From NCBI GenBank assembly GCA_016946835.1, contig JACVTC010000126.1:317501-381500 (forward strand): a stretch of 64,000 bases of DNA, read 5' to 3'. The DNA is from Neocallimastix lanati (nom. inval.). Its lineage: Eukaryota > Neocallimastigomycota > Neocallimastigomycetes > Neocallimastigales > Neocallimastigaceae. A program made the translations under genes and the position numbers. Positions 35,090-48,276 of this stretch are shown in pieces; position 1 is the stretch's first letter; every line of letters starts with the position of its first letter. Under the pieces are notes generated by a model, which made no database searches, was not told the origin of the DNA, and saw nothing but the letters and a program-made list of their open reading frames with translations.

Positions 35090-35664
35090 TTTCTTTTTAA
35101 TATTATTATTATTATTATAGATATTATTTTTAAAGTATTTGTATTATATTAATGTTGAAATAAAAAATTAATTTATCTATCTTTTTTTATTTTCCCTTTT
35201 TTTATTTTTTATTTTTTTTATAGTTTTTTTAATAATAATTTGTGGTAGTTTCTCATAAAATTTGAATTAATATTTTATTAAAAGTATTCTCTTATTTTTA
35301 AAATTATAAAACCTTTTTAAAAAATGTTAAAAGCGAAAAACAAAATACAAAAAAAAAAAAAAAAAAAAAGAATGTATTATAAATAAAAAGTTTAAGATTT
35401 ATTTATAAAGTTTTTTAATATTTTATTAAATTTATATTGGTAATAAAAATATCAACATATTAAAATATAATATTAATATATAATTTTAAATTAAATTTAA
35501 TTTATAATTATTTATTAAAATCTATTAATATTTTAAAAATATATTTTTAAAAAAAAAACTCTAAAAAAAAAACATAAAAGATTAAAGATTAAAAAAAAAT
35601 TTTAAAAATATTAAAAAATATATTTATAATATTAATATTAATAGTATTAATAAAAAAATTGCAA

Positions 35665-35719
<55 letters not shown>

Positions 35720-35867
35720 TATTATTATTTATTATTATTTATTATTATCATTTAATTTTATTTAAAAAATGTTTTACTAAAATGTATATTAAAACTAAAA
35801 TTTCTTTTAATAAAATATTTATGTATAATTATAATTAATTAATTATTTTTAAAATTTTTGTATCAAT

Positions 35868-36060
35868 AAACAATATAATTCAACTCAAAATGTCATTAGA
35901 AATAATAAATGATTTAATTCTTACAGTATTAGTATTTTAGTATTTTATAATTTTTTCTGTATAAATAAACAATATAATTAAACTCTATAATCATTTAATA
36001 AAATGTCATTAGAAATGATGTATGATTTAATTAATTCTTATAGTATTTTAGTAGTTGCAC

Positions 36061-36091
<31 letters not shown>

Positions 36092-37000
36092 AAATATTAT
36101 TTATGGTTTAAAAGAGGAAAAAGAAATAGTAGTAGAAATCTAATGCTCGTCAATTTAGAATAATATTATATAATATATTAATTTAATTTTCAAGGGATTT
36201 TTATTATTTTGAATATTAGAAAATAATTTTCAAAGGATTTTTATTACTTTGAATATTAGAAAATAATTTTCAAAGGATTTTTATTATTTTGAATATTAGA
36301 AAATAATTTTCAAGGGATTTTTATTATTTTGAATATTAGAAAATAATTTTCAAAGGATTTTTATTATTTTGAATATTAGAAAATAATTTTCAAGGGATTT
36401 TTATTATTTTGAATATTAGAAAATAATTTTCAAGGGATTTTTATTATTTTGAATATTAGAAAATAATTTTCAAGGGATTTTTATTATTTTGAATATTAGA
36501 AAATAATTTTCAAGGGATTTTTATTATTTTGAATATTAGAAAATTATAGTAATATATATATATATGTGTGTGTGTTGATAAAATTAGCTTATGAAACAGC
36601 AATAATTTTTTTTTTTTCTTTTTTTTTTTTATTTTAACAGAAGTATCTATTATTTTAATGAAATTTAATATTAATGTAATTTAATACATTAATATTAGAT
36701 ATTCACTTATTTACAAGAAGTTATAATATTATATATTTATTAATAATATTAAATATATACAAGAAGTTATACTAAATTTTTTTTTTTTTTTTTTTTAATT
36801 ATTTTTATAAACAAAAAAAGAATAATCAACTGAACTGTTTTAAATAAAATATATATGTAAAATAATTATTTAATTATTTTTAAATTTTTCATATTAACAT
36901 AAAAACGATGTAATTCAACTCCAGAATCATTTCTTAAAATGGCATTTGAAATTTTGAATAACTTAATTAACTCTTATAATATTTTTAGTTGTAGCTCCTA
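35868..37000. repeat. Three dispersed copies of an 85-bp phrase
   Basis: Similar text occurs at about 35868-35935, 35966-36058 and 36905-36995. It contains AACAATATAATTCAACTC, AAAATGTCATTAGAAAT..GATTTAATT and CTTATAGTATTTTAG. The second copy reads MSLEMMYDLINSYSIL on the plus strand; the third starts MAFEILNNLINSYNIF. The spacing is irregular, with the 40-bp minisatellite between copies 2 and 3. They could be fossil exons of an unknown gene or short mobile repeats. Confidence 0.55.
36185..36545. repeat. 40-bp minisatellite, nine copies
   Basis: The unit is ATTTTCAAGGGATTTTTATT followed by ATTTTGAATATTAGAAAATA. It repeats nine times head to tail with almost no change, the main variant being CAAAGG against CAAGGG. 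Copies are far more alike than the surrounding DNA is to any repeat, so the array is young. There are no unique spacers, so it is not a CRISPR array. Confidence 0.95.
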
Positions 37001-37300
37001 AATAAATTTTGATAATATACTTTTTGTCGTATATATTATCTAAGTTTTTTTTTTTTTTTTTATTGGAATAATTATCTTTCTATTAATTGAATATATTATT
37101 TATATAAAAAGTAAGATCAATATTTAAATATTATATATATCTTCATATAATACTATACTTTATCTTTAATTCTTATAGAATTAAATTATGTTTATAGTTT
37201 TTCTTTCGTTTTAAAAAATTATTTTTTAAAATTTTTCTTTTTTTAAAAAACTATGTTAGACGTTTTTCTTTTGTTTTAAAGAATATTTAAGTCCTTTATA

Positions 37301-37331
<31 letters not shown>

Positions 37332-37473
37332 AGAATTATTAAATAATTGTTTCTTTTATGATATACTTTATAGAAATAGATAAGAAATAGATAAATATTA
37401 TATAAATTATTCATTTAATAGATATAAAATAAATATTTTTTAAATAGATTTATAGTATACTATTTTTTTATCT

Positions 37474-37509
<36 letters not shown>

Positions 37510-38402
37510 TATAATCATTGAAATAGAAAGAACATTTTTTATATTTATATTATTTTCTATTGAAACCTTATAGATATATATTGTTTATTTTATATATTAT
37601 TCAATTATTTTCTTAATAATATATATCGTTTTAAATTCATTTAATTATATTATTCATTATTACATATTGCGAATAAAATAGTAATGACATCTTTTTTTTT
37701 ATTATTTTAAAAAATTTATAAACATTTCTATCATTTACATCGAAACTACTTACACGAAAGTGAAAACTTTAAATATACCTCATTAACACACATAAAATTA
37801 ATGTATTTATTATTTATTTATTTTATTAAAGAAAATTTACAAAATATATTTATTATTTATATTCTTAATATTTACTTATATCATTATAAAAAATTTACAA
37901 TTTATTAATATAATTATGAAAAATATTATGAAATTTATTATGTATAATATGTATAATATTATTCTCATTTCTCTAACGGAATGATTAATTAGGATTAAAA
38001 TTCTTAGGATAAATCAAATAATTAAAAGTTAATATATATATATATATAAATTATATGGTATTTCGATTATAAAGAAAAAAAAATATAAAAAATAAATTTT
38101 AAATAATAGAAAATTAAAATACATAATTTAATTATAACATAAAAAAAACTATATAATATTTTTTTTTTTTTTTTAAAGTTTTTAAATTACTTTTATACTT
38201 TTCTAGTTTTATGAATGTATTAAGTATTAATTTATTTATATTAAAAAGAAAGAAAACTTTGGTATTTTAAAATTAGTAATGACTTTAATACAATTAAAAA
38301 CTTTTAAGGAATCTTATATTACTATAATTACCATTTATTATTATATAATAATATTAGTAATATATTATATGAAAGAATTTTTTTTTCAAAATTTATAAAG
38401 TC

Positions 38403-39227
38403 TTATATTAATATAAATTTAAACATAAGACAATAAAGAATCATATAGATAATAAAAGAAATAATAGTTGGTTTTGTAATATATCTTGTTAACCCATTGC
38501 TATTTTGATCACCTTTCAATTGATTTGCTTGTATAGTATTATTTGTCATTACAGAAGTATCATTAACCATAGATATAGCAGGTGGTAGTGCTACTACTCC
38601 ACATTCTTTTCCATTTAAAATTTCAAGGAAACTCTTTAATTCACTTAATACCTCAGCATTTGCATTTTGAAGTGCAGCAAATTTATAATTAGCTTCTATG
38701 ATTTTAGTAACATCGTTATTACTATCTATTAAAAATTGTACATATTTTAGGGTCGCTGCTTTACATTTTGCAGAAGAACAAGAACTTTTAATAGCACTTA
38801 TAGCATCAGTACCAGTCGGTATTGTATTACTAATATTTGAGACTAAACTGTTAGTAGGTACAAGACTTTTATCAGCTGCAGCTATTTCATATTCTGTAAA
38901 AGGACATAAATTTCCTGATTCATCATTTTCACACATAAGTGATAAAGAATTGTTAAATATTTTCGTTGAAATTTTAATTAATTCACTAAACTTTTGACAA
39001 GAAGGAAGTAAACTCATTGGATTAGTAAAAAATTGTTGACATTCTTGTGATTTCGAAGTAGTGCATATCATATTTATATTTTCCTTGGTAATCTTTGGAC
39101 TTATACATTTTTCAATTTTCATCATTTCAGTTATACAAGCTTTTGGTATTCCAGAAGCATCGTTTTTATCTGCTGCTAATACAGAGGTAATTAATACTGA
39201 TATAATCAATTTAAAATTTAACTTCAT
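38403..39227 (-). CDS. Ten-cysteine secreted GPI-type protein, array member 7 (most diverged)
   Basis: 274 residues, intronless. A signal peptide (about 1-19, VLAAD) is followed by a short linker without the Lys-Arg found in the other members. The first Cys is at 31. Spacing is 9, 13, 7, 13, 21, 8 (CENDESGNLCP), then CSSAKC (4) and the last Cys in GKECG. A Thr/Asn-rich stretch (MVNDTSVMTNNTIQ) offers potential N-glycosylation sites, and the end (SFIIYMILYCLMFKFILI) is hydrophobic and contains an extra Cys. It is the outermost member of the array and the most distant in sequence. Confidence 0.88.
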   Translation of the reverse strand: MKLNFKLIISVLITSVLAADKNDASGIPKACITEMMKIEKCISPKITKENINMICTTSKSQECQQFFTNPMSLLPSCQKFSELIKISTKIFNNSLSLMCENDESGNLCPFTEYEIAAADKSLVPTNSLVSNISNTIPTGTDAISAIKSSCSSAKCKAATLKYVQFLIDSNNDVTKIIEANYKFAALQNANAEVLSELKSFLEILNGKECGVVALPPAISMVNDTSVMTNNTIQANQLKGDQNSNGLTRYITKPTIISFIIYMILYCLMFKFILI

Positions 39228-40870
39228 TTTAATTTATATTTTATATTATTATTATGATGGTATATTTTAGATTATTAAATTAGATTAAGATTGTTATGTT
39301 ATTTATAACGATTTTTTATTTCAAATTTATATATTTTAAATCGAAATTTCCTGTTTATATATATATTTTTCTTTTTTTTATTATTATTATTAATTTTTAT
39401 TTTTAAATTTTAAAATCAATCCTTTAATCTTAAATCTTTAATATATTTACAATTTTAAAAAAGTTTTGAACTTTCAACTAAAAAATAAAAAAATATAACA
39501 CAAATGAATATATAAAAAATTTTTAAAAAAAAAAAAAAAAAAAATTATATAATCATATATAAAACATAATAAAAAAAGAAAAAAAATCATATCATTTAAA
39601 ATTATATTGAAAATTAAATATATTAAAATTATATTTTAAATATATAAAATATATTTATTATTACCATATATTTATATTATGTAATAAATTCATGACCATA
39701 AACAATGTACCCAAAACGAAATTAATATTATTCATAAATAGTTAATATAAAATTATATATGGCTTTTAATTAAATAAATAATTCTATAATATATTATTAT
39801 GAATTATTAATATAATTTTAGAAAAAGGAAAAATTTAAAACAATAAATTTTATTTTATAATAAAATGAATGTTACACGAAGACTATGAAAGTTGCCGCTC
39901 ACTTTCATTCTAAATATTATATATATTTATAAAATAGTTAAACGTGTGGCATTTAATTGGATGTATGTAATATCTTTAGTAATTATCAAAGATAGTACAA
40001 AAAAAATGATCATTTAGATATAAATAATAAGTAAATACCTAATTATATTAAGTAATAATAAATATTATACAAGTGGATTGATAATTACACTAATTAAAAA
40101 GTGAAAAATATATATATTAATAATGTTTTGTTATAATTATTTATTACTATTAATTTTATTTTTAAATTTATATTTACATATATTTATGAAGAGAATACAT
40201 ATATTTATTCGGTCACATTGTCATTTTAATTATTGTTATTACATTTTTTTTTAAAAAAATAAATAAATATATAAATAAAAAAAAAAAAAAAAAAGGTAGA
40301 TCATGAAATAATTATATACATATTTCCTTTTGCTTAAAAACAATTTTTTTTTAAATACTTTTATTTTGTAATATAAATAAATAAATTTATAATATTTACA
40401 TAATTTTAATTAAATATTTTTCATTAATTTCAAAATTTATGTTTTTTTAATAGGAAAAAAAAAATATTATTATTAAAATTTTTTTAATATATATATTTAT
40501 GAATACATACATAAAAATTTTCAGAACATTAATTCAAACATGTCGATGAAAAAAAGTTTAATAATTAATTTTTAATATAAAATTGCAAAGAATATAAAAA
40601 CATTTTATTTTATAATTTAAAATATATCAATCTTTTTATATTTCGAGCCTGTTAACAATTATAAGCTTAGTTATATATTATATTACATTATATATTCTTA
40701 TTAATAGTTTTGTTTCCTTTAAATATATATTTTTTTTCATTTAAAATACAACAACAATAATTATATTTTATTTCATTTTATTCTAATATTCCCTCTTAAG
40801 TTTATTTACTGTGAATTTCAAAAAATAAAATAAAATAAAATAAAATAGTGAAGTAGTATAAAAGAGTAAA
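39228..40870. other. AT-rich intergenic region, no gene seen
   Basis: A/T-rich DNA with A-runs at 39526-39543 and 40278-40293. A slightly more complex phrase (GACTATGAAAGTTGCCGCTC at 39881) has no frame. Nothing is recognised. Confidence 0.4.
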
Positions 40871-40873
40871 GTA

Positions 40874-41500
40874 TTAATAAAATAAATAAAATAAAATAAA
40901 ATAAAATAAAATAAAATAAAATAAAATAAAATAAAATAAAATAAAATAAAATAAAATAAAATAAAATAAAATAAAATAAAATAAAATAAAATAAAATAAA
41001 TAAAATAAAATAAAATAAAATAAAATAAAATAAAATAAATAAATAAAATAAAATAAAATAAAATAAAATAAAATAAAATAAAATAAAATAAAATAAAATA
41101 AAATAAAATAAAATAAAATAAAATAAAATAAAATAAAATAAAATATAATAAAATAAAATAAAATAAAATAAAATAAATAGTAGAATATGAATATAAAGTA
41201 CAGATTGAATAAAATAAAATAAAATAAATAAAATAAAATAAAATAAAATAAAATAAAATAAATAGTAGAATATGAATATAAAGTACAGATTGAATAAAAT
41301 AAAATAAAATAAAATAAATAGTAGAATATGAATATAAAGTACAGATTGAATAAAATAAAATAAAATAAAATAAATAGTAGAATATGAATATAAAGTACAG
41401 ATTGAATAAAATAAAATAAAATAAAATAAATAGTAGAATATGAATATAAAGTACAGATTGAATAAAATAAAATAAAATAAAATAAAATAAAATAAAAAAT
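40874..41500. repeat. AAAAT pentamer array with an embedded 55-bp minisatellite
   Basis: More than 50 copies of AAAAT (TTTTA on the other strand) run from 40874 to about 41175. From there to 41470 a higher-order unit of about 55 bp repeats, made of TAGTAGAATATGAATATAAA, GTACAGATTGAAT and four or more pentamers. Unit starts are near 41178, 41263, 41319, 41374 and 41430. The same unit occurs in reverse orientation at 60.96-61.05 kb. The 219-codon open frame here is a product of the pentamer period. Confidence 0.95.
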
Positions 41501-44083
41501 TTGTTTCATAATATTTTTAATAATATATGTCACCTTTTTTAATTATTTATTTTTTTAGGTCTAGAAAGAATAAATATTATCCTTTTAATTTAATTTTTAT
41601 TTAGGTAGTTGGTGATTAAATTGATTGGTCATACTTAACGAATTTTTATATTTTCATTAGTTTAACAGAGTTTATTACTTTTTATTTCTTTTTTCTTGTA
41701 ATTGCCTATTTACCTATTATTATCTCAAAAATTTAACTAACGAAAAGTTTTTTAGATAATTTTCTTTAAAGATTTGCAATTATTTAAACTCAGCTATTAT
41801 AAATTCTGTTGCTTAATTCATTCATTAAGAATTCTTTATGTAGTTTTAAGTGTTTAATATTTAATTGTATAGCACAACCATCAAGAAGCTTTAAAAATTT
41901 TTTTTTTCTATTTGATAAAAAAAGATTACAATAGGTTTTATAACATACATGCATCCAATATTCATCAAAGTTTATTATTAAATAAAATTAAGACTTTTTT
42001 TTTTTACTCTTAAACTCTTCTCTTAATTAATTCATTAAATGTAAAATTTCTTTTATAGTTATTTATTTATTAAAATGAAAAATGTCACCAATTAATGAAT
42101 AATTTAATAATATTATTAAATATTATTATTTAATAAATTAAAACCATAAATAAATTAATAAAATGTTATATCTTTTAGAATTATTATATAAACCTATTGA
42201 TTATTGATAATGAATATAATTAAGTTTTGGTAAAAGTTTTTTTTTTTTTTTTTTTTTTTTTATTTATTGATTTATTGATTTATAAATATGTTATTTATAT
42301 AATAATACTTTATATGTATATGAAAAATGTATAATTTTTATATTTAAATATATTTTAATATGAAAATAATGATGATTTAATAATACTTGTTAAATTCATT
42401 ACTATCAAAGATACATATATGTATATATAAATATTATAGAAAAAAAAAAAAAAATACAAAAATTCTTCCTCCAACTAAGAGAATAACTTAGCAAGAAGAA
42501 ATAGATATTCTTCTTTGGGAATAGGATGAAGAAATGGTTTTCATTTTACATTCATGAGAAGTATTAAAAATAATAATATTAATAAATAAATAATTAAAAA
42601 TTTTTTATTAAATTAAGTACATATTATAATAATTATTTTTATTTTTTTTTATTGTAAATGTTAATGCTATGTTTTACATAATAATTAGTAATATATTGAC
42701 AATAATTATATTGAACATAATGAAAAAGGATATCCTTGATGGAACACTATGATATAGACAAAACCTATTGACAACATCTCAAGAAAACATCTATTGAAAT
42801 TAAAAAAAAAAATAATAACTTTTAATATTAGAAATAATAATAAAGTTATGATTTGAAAAAAATAATTCAGATAAAAAAAAAAGGACAAGACAAAAAATGA
42901 TAAGATTTGTGATAAGATTTGTTGTCAATGCTCTATTGTAAATTATATGATGTATTTAAATTTACCATAGAATATATTAAGATCATCAATTGAATATAAC
43001 TAGAAAGTAAAACTTACATGTAAGAAAATTTATATATCAAATTCAAAAAAAATAAAGATACTAATATAAAGTGACTTTTTTTTTTTTTTTGTTTTTTTAT
43101 TTTATTTTAAATATAGTAAAAATATATTTATATATATTATATTTTTTTTTGTCCATATATGTTTAAAAGGCAGAATATGTTTGTGTAAAATATAGAATAT
43201 ATTATATATATATATAGTTATATCATAATTTTATATTCTTTCAATATAATTTTATATATTTTAATTATAATCATTTAAAAGTGTTTCTCAATATTTGCAT
43301 TATTTAGAGATAGTCTTGTGTGGAGAAAGTAGTATTACATAAATTATTTAAAGAATCAGATACAATCGTATGAATTTAGTTGAATGACAATACTTTTTTT
43401 CAAATACATTGAATGAATATATATATATATATATATATATATTTTTTAAATTTAACGTCAATATCTTCAATTTCATCTACTATATCAATTTCTTCATTTA
43501 TTTATGAAACAGTAAAAAATTTATGTCCATAATATTTTCTGATTCTCCCCCTATAAGAATAATATACATATCATGTGACATTTTTTCCAATGGAAACTTT
43601 CTTTGTGATATAAAACAAATATGTGTAGTAACATATTTGTATATTTAATAATAATTATTAAATATTAAATTTATATCTTTTTGATAATAATTATTTTATT
43701 TTATTTTATTTCAATATATATTATTATAATTATAATAATTATAATACTTTAATTCATATAAAATTTATATAGTTCTATATATTAGAATATGTATTTAATA
43801 TATTACCTATTTCTTATAAATTAAATTATTTATATTAGAAATAGAGAACTCTCTTGTAAATTTTTAGGAATTAGAATTATTATTTAATTGTACGAATATT
43901 ATAATTTTATTAATAAAATTTACTAAACTACCATTATTTAAAACCCACTGCTTATAAATTATTGCACATAAAAGTCCCGCATATCATTTGTAACGTCTTT
44001 TTTATACATATTTAACATTGATTATTATAATTTTAAAAATTGTAATATATAATTTTATAATAGAAATAGATATACTTTTATTC

Positions 44084-44124
<41 letters not shown>

Positions 44125-44837
44125 TATAGATTTAATTGATAATACTATTAATATTAATAAAGCCAAGATATAAGATATAATATTTTTTTTAAAATTTAAT
44201 CCTTATATAGTAAGGAAAACACTCTGAATTTATATAAAAAGAATCTTAAATATTATTTACATTGCTTTTAGTACTGGTTTTATATATATATACATATATA
44301 TATTTAGTTATTTAGGTTTTTTATTTTATTTATTTTATTTTAATTTTTTTTTAATATCTTTTTTTTTTTTTTATTTTTATTTTTTAATATTTAATTTCAT
44401 ATATCTCAAAAATATATGATTAAAATATATGAATTTTTATTTTTTTTTTTTTTTTTTTTTTTAAAAAAAATTAAGTTATTATTTTTTATTTATATTAATA
44501 ATATTGTTATATTGATTTAATAATCCTAATTAATAATACTATATATATATATATATTGATGAATGTATAAAATATTATGTATATATATATATCTTTCTTC
44601 AAAATAATTAGGTATTATTTTTTAAATTTACTATTTCTTATTTATTTCATTTTTATTTTTGTTTTTAATTTTTTTTTTTTTTATTTTATTTTATTTTATT
44701 TTTATTTTTTTATTTTTTTATTTTTTTTTTTTTTTTTAAAAATTTTATTTATTTATATATATATATATTTTTTTTATTATTATTATTTTTTTTTCTGATT
44801 TATTGAAGTTACCAAAAATAAAAAAAGAAAAAAATTC

Positions 44838-44878
<41 letters not shown>

Positions 44879-45144
44879 TTAATGGGATATATATACTTTT
44901 TCATGATAAAGATGTTAAAAAGTATAAAAAAAAAAAAAAAATAGAAAAAAAGAAAACATATGTAATTATGGAAAGTAATGAAATAATTATTTTTATATAT
45001 ATAATTGATTTATATATATATATATATATACAAAAAGCAAAACTTATAAAACAATAATTAATGTATATATATATTATTTTATTGTTATTTGTTATTTTAT
45101 TAATAATATTTATATATAGTTTTTTTTTTTCTTCTTCTTCTTCT

Positions 45145-45190
<46 letters not shown>

Positions 45191-45290
45191 TTATTTCGAA
45201 AAAAATTTAAAAAGAATAATAAAAAAAGATAATTGTAATTTAGAAAGTAAAAAAAAAAAAAATAAAAAATAAACAAATTGAATTTATTGT
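41501..45290. other. Long AT-rich region with a few degraded coding-like patches
   Basis: Mostly A/T-rich DNA with T- or A-runs (42237-42260, 44085-44122, 44443-44462, 44838-44877). Two patches look like decayed coding sequence. At 42462-42550 the plus strand reads ILPPTKRIT-stop-QEEIDI, then LLWE-stop-DEEMVF. The second patch, at 43440-43640, is listed separately. No intact gene or RNA gene is seen. Confidence 0.45.
43440..43640 (-). pseudogene. Coding-like fossil, unknown family
   Basis: Down the minus strand a frame reads MLLHICFISQRKFPLEKM, then SHDMYIILIGGESENIMDIN, and ends HK-stop. One frame over it continues INEEIDIVDEIEDIDVKFKK. The composition is protein-like and acidic. A one-base slip between the two parts suggests an old coding region. 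I do not recognise it. Confidence 0.3.
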
Positions 45291-45295
45291 GGTAC

Positions 45296-46383
45296 TTATT
45301 TTCCACTTGAAGCATGCTATTATTAATAAAATTATAAATTTTATTTATTGAATATACAATATTATACAAACATATATATATATATAATTTTTATATAATT
45401 TTTATTAATAATTATATATTTTTATAATTAAAATGATTATATATATATAATATTAAAAATTAAAGGAATAATAAAAAAAAAGTATAATAAAAATAATATT
45501 CGTACCTTAGTAAGCCATTGTAAAGTAATATCAATATTTACATAATTTTTTGCAGAAATAGAATAACAGCATATTTCACGGTTACCAGAAATAGACTTTA
45601 GATCTAATTTTTCAATAGTTTCTTCTACAGTTAAAGCATTTTCTAAATCATTCTTATTAGCTAAGACTAAAACTGGAATTTCAGCTATTTATTAATATTA
45701 TAAAATAAAATTTTTTAATTATATAAAATGAAAATATTATAAATAATTAGTTTTGAATTATTAATTATTAATTATTGATATTATTGTTGTTATAGTTATT
45801 ATTATTATTATTATTATTATGAAGTAATAGTATTATTTTATTTTATTATATCATATAAAAATATATTACCTAATTGTGGTTTTTCTAATAAAGAATGAAG
45901 TTCAATTTTAGCAGCTGGTATAGAAGCTAAGTCTGCAGAATCGACAACAAATCTATTTTAATTTACAATTGATTTTGAAAAAATTATTAAGCAATTGATT
46001 ATATATTTATATTATATTGAACTCCATTAATATTTATTATTCATAATTTATAACTATAATTATTAAAAATATAAATATAACACTTACACAATGGTATTTA
46101 CACCTCTACAATATCTTTCCCACATTCCCCTGAATCTATTCATTAATTATAATATTAAATATATTTATTTATTAATAATAATAATTATTATTATTATTAT
46201 TATTATTTTCATCATTTTATATAATTTTTATTTTTTAACTCTTGAAAAAAAAAAAAAAAATTACCTAGATTGACCACCAATATCCCATAATTTCATAGTT
46301 ACATTTCCTTTAGTTACTTTTCTCATATTAAAACCAACCTATAATTAATGGTAATAAAAACAGAGATTATTTAATAAATCTAG

Positions 46384-46421
<38 letters not shown>

Positions 46422-47095
46422 TCTAATTTATTTTAATAATTACAGTTGGAATCATATCTTCACTAAATTGACCGGACTAATTATTGATTTATTAATTATT
46501 ATTATATCATTTATATATATATATATTAAGAATTTTTAGTTTAAAAATTGTAATTATTAAAATAAATATAAAAGTTTAAAATTATTTAAACAATAATAAT
46601 ATTAATAATGCTAATGACAAATAATATATATAAATAGTTAATGTCGTCAAACATACACATATAACATTAACAAGTGTTGTTTTACCAGAATTTTGGAGAC
46701 CTACTAAAGTAAGTTCCATTTCCTTTTTGATTTATTATGAATAAATATATTATATGTTGTATTATTATAATTGCAATTAAAGTAGTATTAATATTGCAAT
46801 TGCAATTTTAATATTTTATTAAGATTAATATTAATTGATATAAATTTTGATATTTTAATTCCAGGAAAAAAAAAAATATTATTATATATTATTGTTATGA
46901 TTTATTATATATATATAATTTAAATATTTATATTATTTTAAAAAAGTGAAGTAAATGGATTAATGTTAGATAATACAATATATAAATATATAATCTAATA
47001 AAAAATATCATTAATATGTATTTGACTTAAAATATTACTTCTTTAAAGAACAAACTTCTGAGCCAGTTTAAAATTGATTGAAGTAAAGATGCCAT
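45296..47095 (-). CDS. ARL8: ARL8 small GTPase, eight exons, complete
   Basis: The exons, in transcript order, are 47095-47039, 46722-46657, 46476-46444, 46338-46265, 46135-46088, 45952-45870, 45684-45506 and 45316-45296. They total 561 bases and encode 186 residues, the usual ARL8 length; every junction is GT..AG and in phase. The protein starts [20 protein letters not shown], the acidic-amphipathic ARL8 N-terminus without a myristoylated Gly. It carries GLQNSGKT (G1), IPTVGFN (G2), WDIGGQSR (G3), LANKNDLE (G4) and CCYSISAK (G5), then NIDITLQWL, and ends HASSGK. ARL8 acts on lysosome or vacuole membranes, recruiting motor and tethering effectors. No start-site ambiguity is seen. The last exon codes only seven codons including the stop. 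Confidence 0.95.
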
Positions 47096-47776
47096 TTTAT
47101 TTATATTTTAATATATATTTATTGAGTTTTTTATAGAAAAAAAATAAATCTATGTTTTATTTGTTTTTTGTTTTTAAAATTATTATTGCGTTTAAATATT
47201 ATTTTTGTCTTGTTTTGTTGGTTATTATTATTTTTTAATATATATATAAATGAAGAGTTAAATATATGATTAAGACTTTGGAAATGTTATATATATATTT
47301 AATGTTAATAGGGGATTTACTTTATTATTATTTTTTCTTTAATATTTCAAATAAGTATTATTAATTTAACAAAATAACGATAAAATTTAAAATATTATAT
47401 ATATAAATACATATAGTGTTAATATTTAAAAATTATATATAAATATATATAAATATAAATATTATATATAAAATATAAAAATTATTTATAAATAAAAAAT
47501 GAAATTGATTTAATAACAAATATTTAATAACAAATATTCGTAAAAAAAAATAATTTAAGTAAAAATATAATAAAAAATATATATTTTAATCAATATTATA
47601 TATTTTATGTATTATGACAGGTTATTTTTAATTTGATAATAAATATATATAAAATTCTAATATTATTATTAAGTGTATATGTATATAAATATCTGAAGTT
47701 TAGTTATAAAATTATGATTCATTTTATTTTCTTTCATTATTTTATTTTATTAAATTTATATATATTTTATAAATGA

Positions 47777-47812
<36 letters not shown>

Positions 47813-47948
47813 ATAGATTTTAATAATTAATACTTAAAGAATAATTAATATTATCTTTTATGAAATTATTATTTATAAATTTTCTTTTCAATTCATAATA
47901 ACTTTTTCTCCACCATAGAATCTGATGTTATACATTATTTCAATTTTC

Positions 47949-48035
<87 letters not shown>

Positions 48036-48244
48036 TTCATAGTTATAGTAAATAATATAAAAAATTTATTCTTGGTTTTTTATAAACTTACTTTTATTTT
48101 TTTTTTTAATCTTTATATTTTCTTTTCCTTTAGTTTTTATGTTTAAGTCCTTTCTGAGTTTTTATTATTATTCTGAAGTTTGATAATTTCTAAATAAAGA
48201 ATAATAATAAAAATATTATTTGTTTGTTTCAAATTTATAAATTC

Positions 48245-48276
<32 letters not shown>

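Larger units (their letters stand above)
35090..38402. other. AT-rich intergenic region with minisatellites
   Basis: It holds a (TTA)n array (35665-35750), a 40-bp minisatellite (listed separately), long A- and T-runs (36060-36088, 37478-37508), (TA)n at 37305-37330 and three dispersed copies of an 85-bp phrase (listed separately). No complete gene is visible. Confidence 0.6.

Noticed and set aside
36185-36545. Possible CRISPR-like direct repeats
   Set aside because: The 40-bp units abut with no unique spacers, and the genome is eukaryotic. It is a minisatellite.
38698-39270. Plus-strand frames over array member 7
   Set aside because: They are shadows of the intact minus-strand gene, which has a signal peptide and ten conserved Cys.
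40874-41533. 219-codon minus-strand frame of Phe, Ile, Leu and Tyr
   Set aside because: The AAAAT pentamer has a period that leaves all frames open. Similar frames at 26992-27270, 29932-30162 and 60810-61082 were rejected for the same reason.
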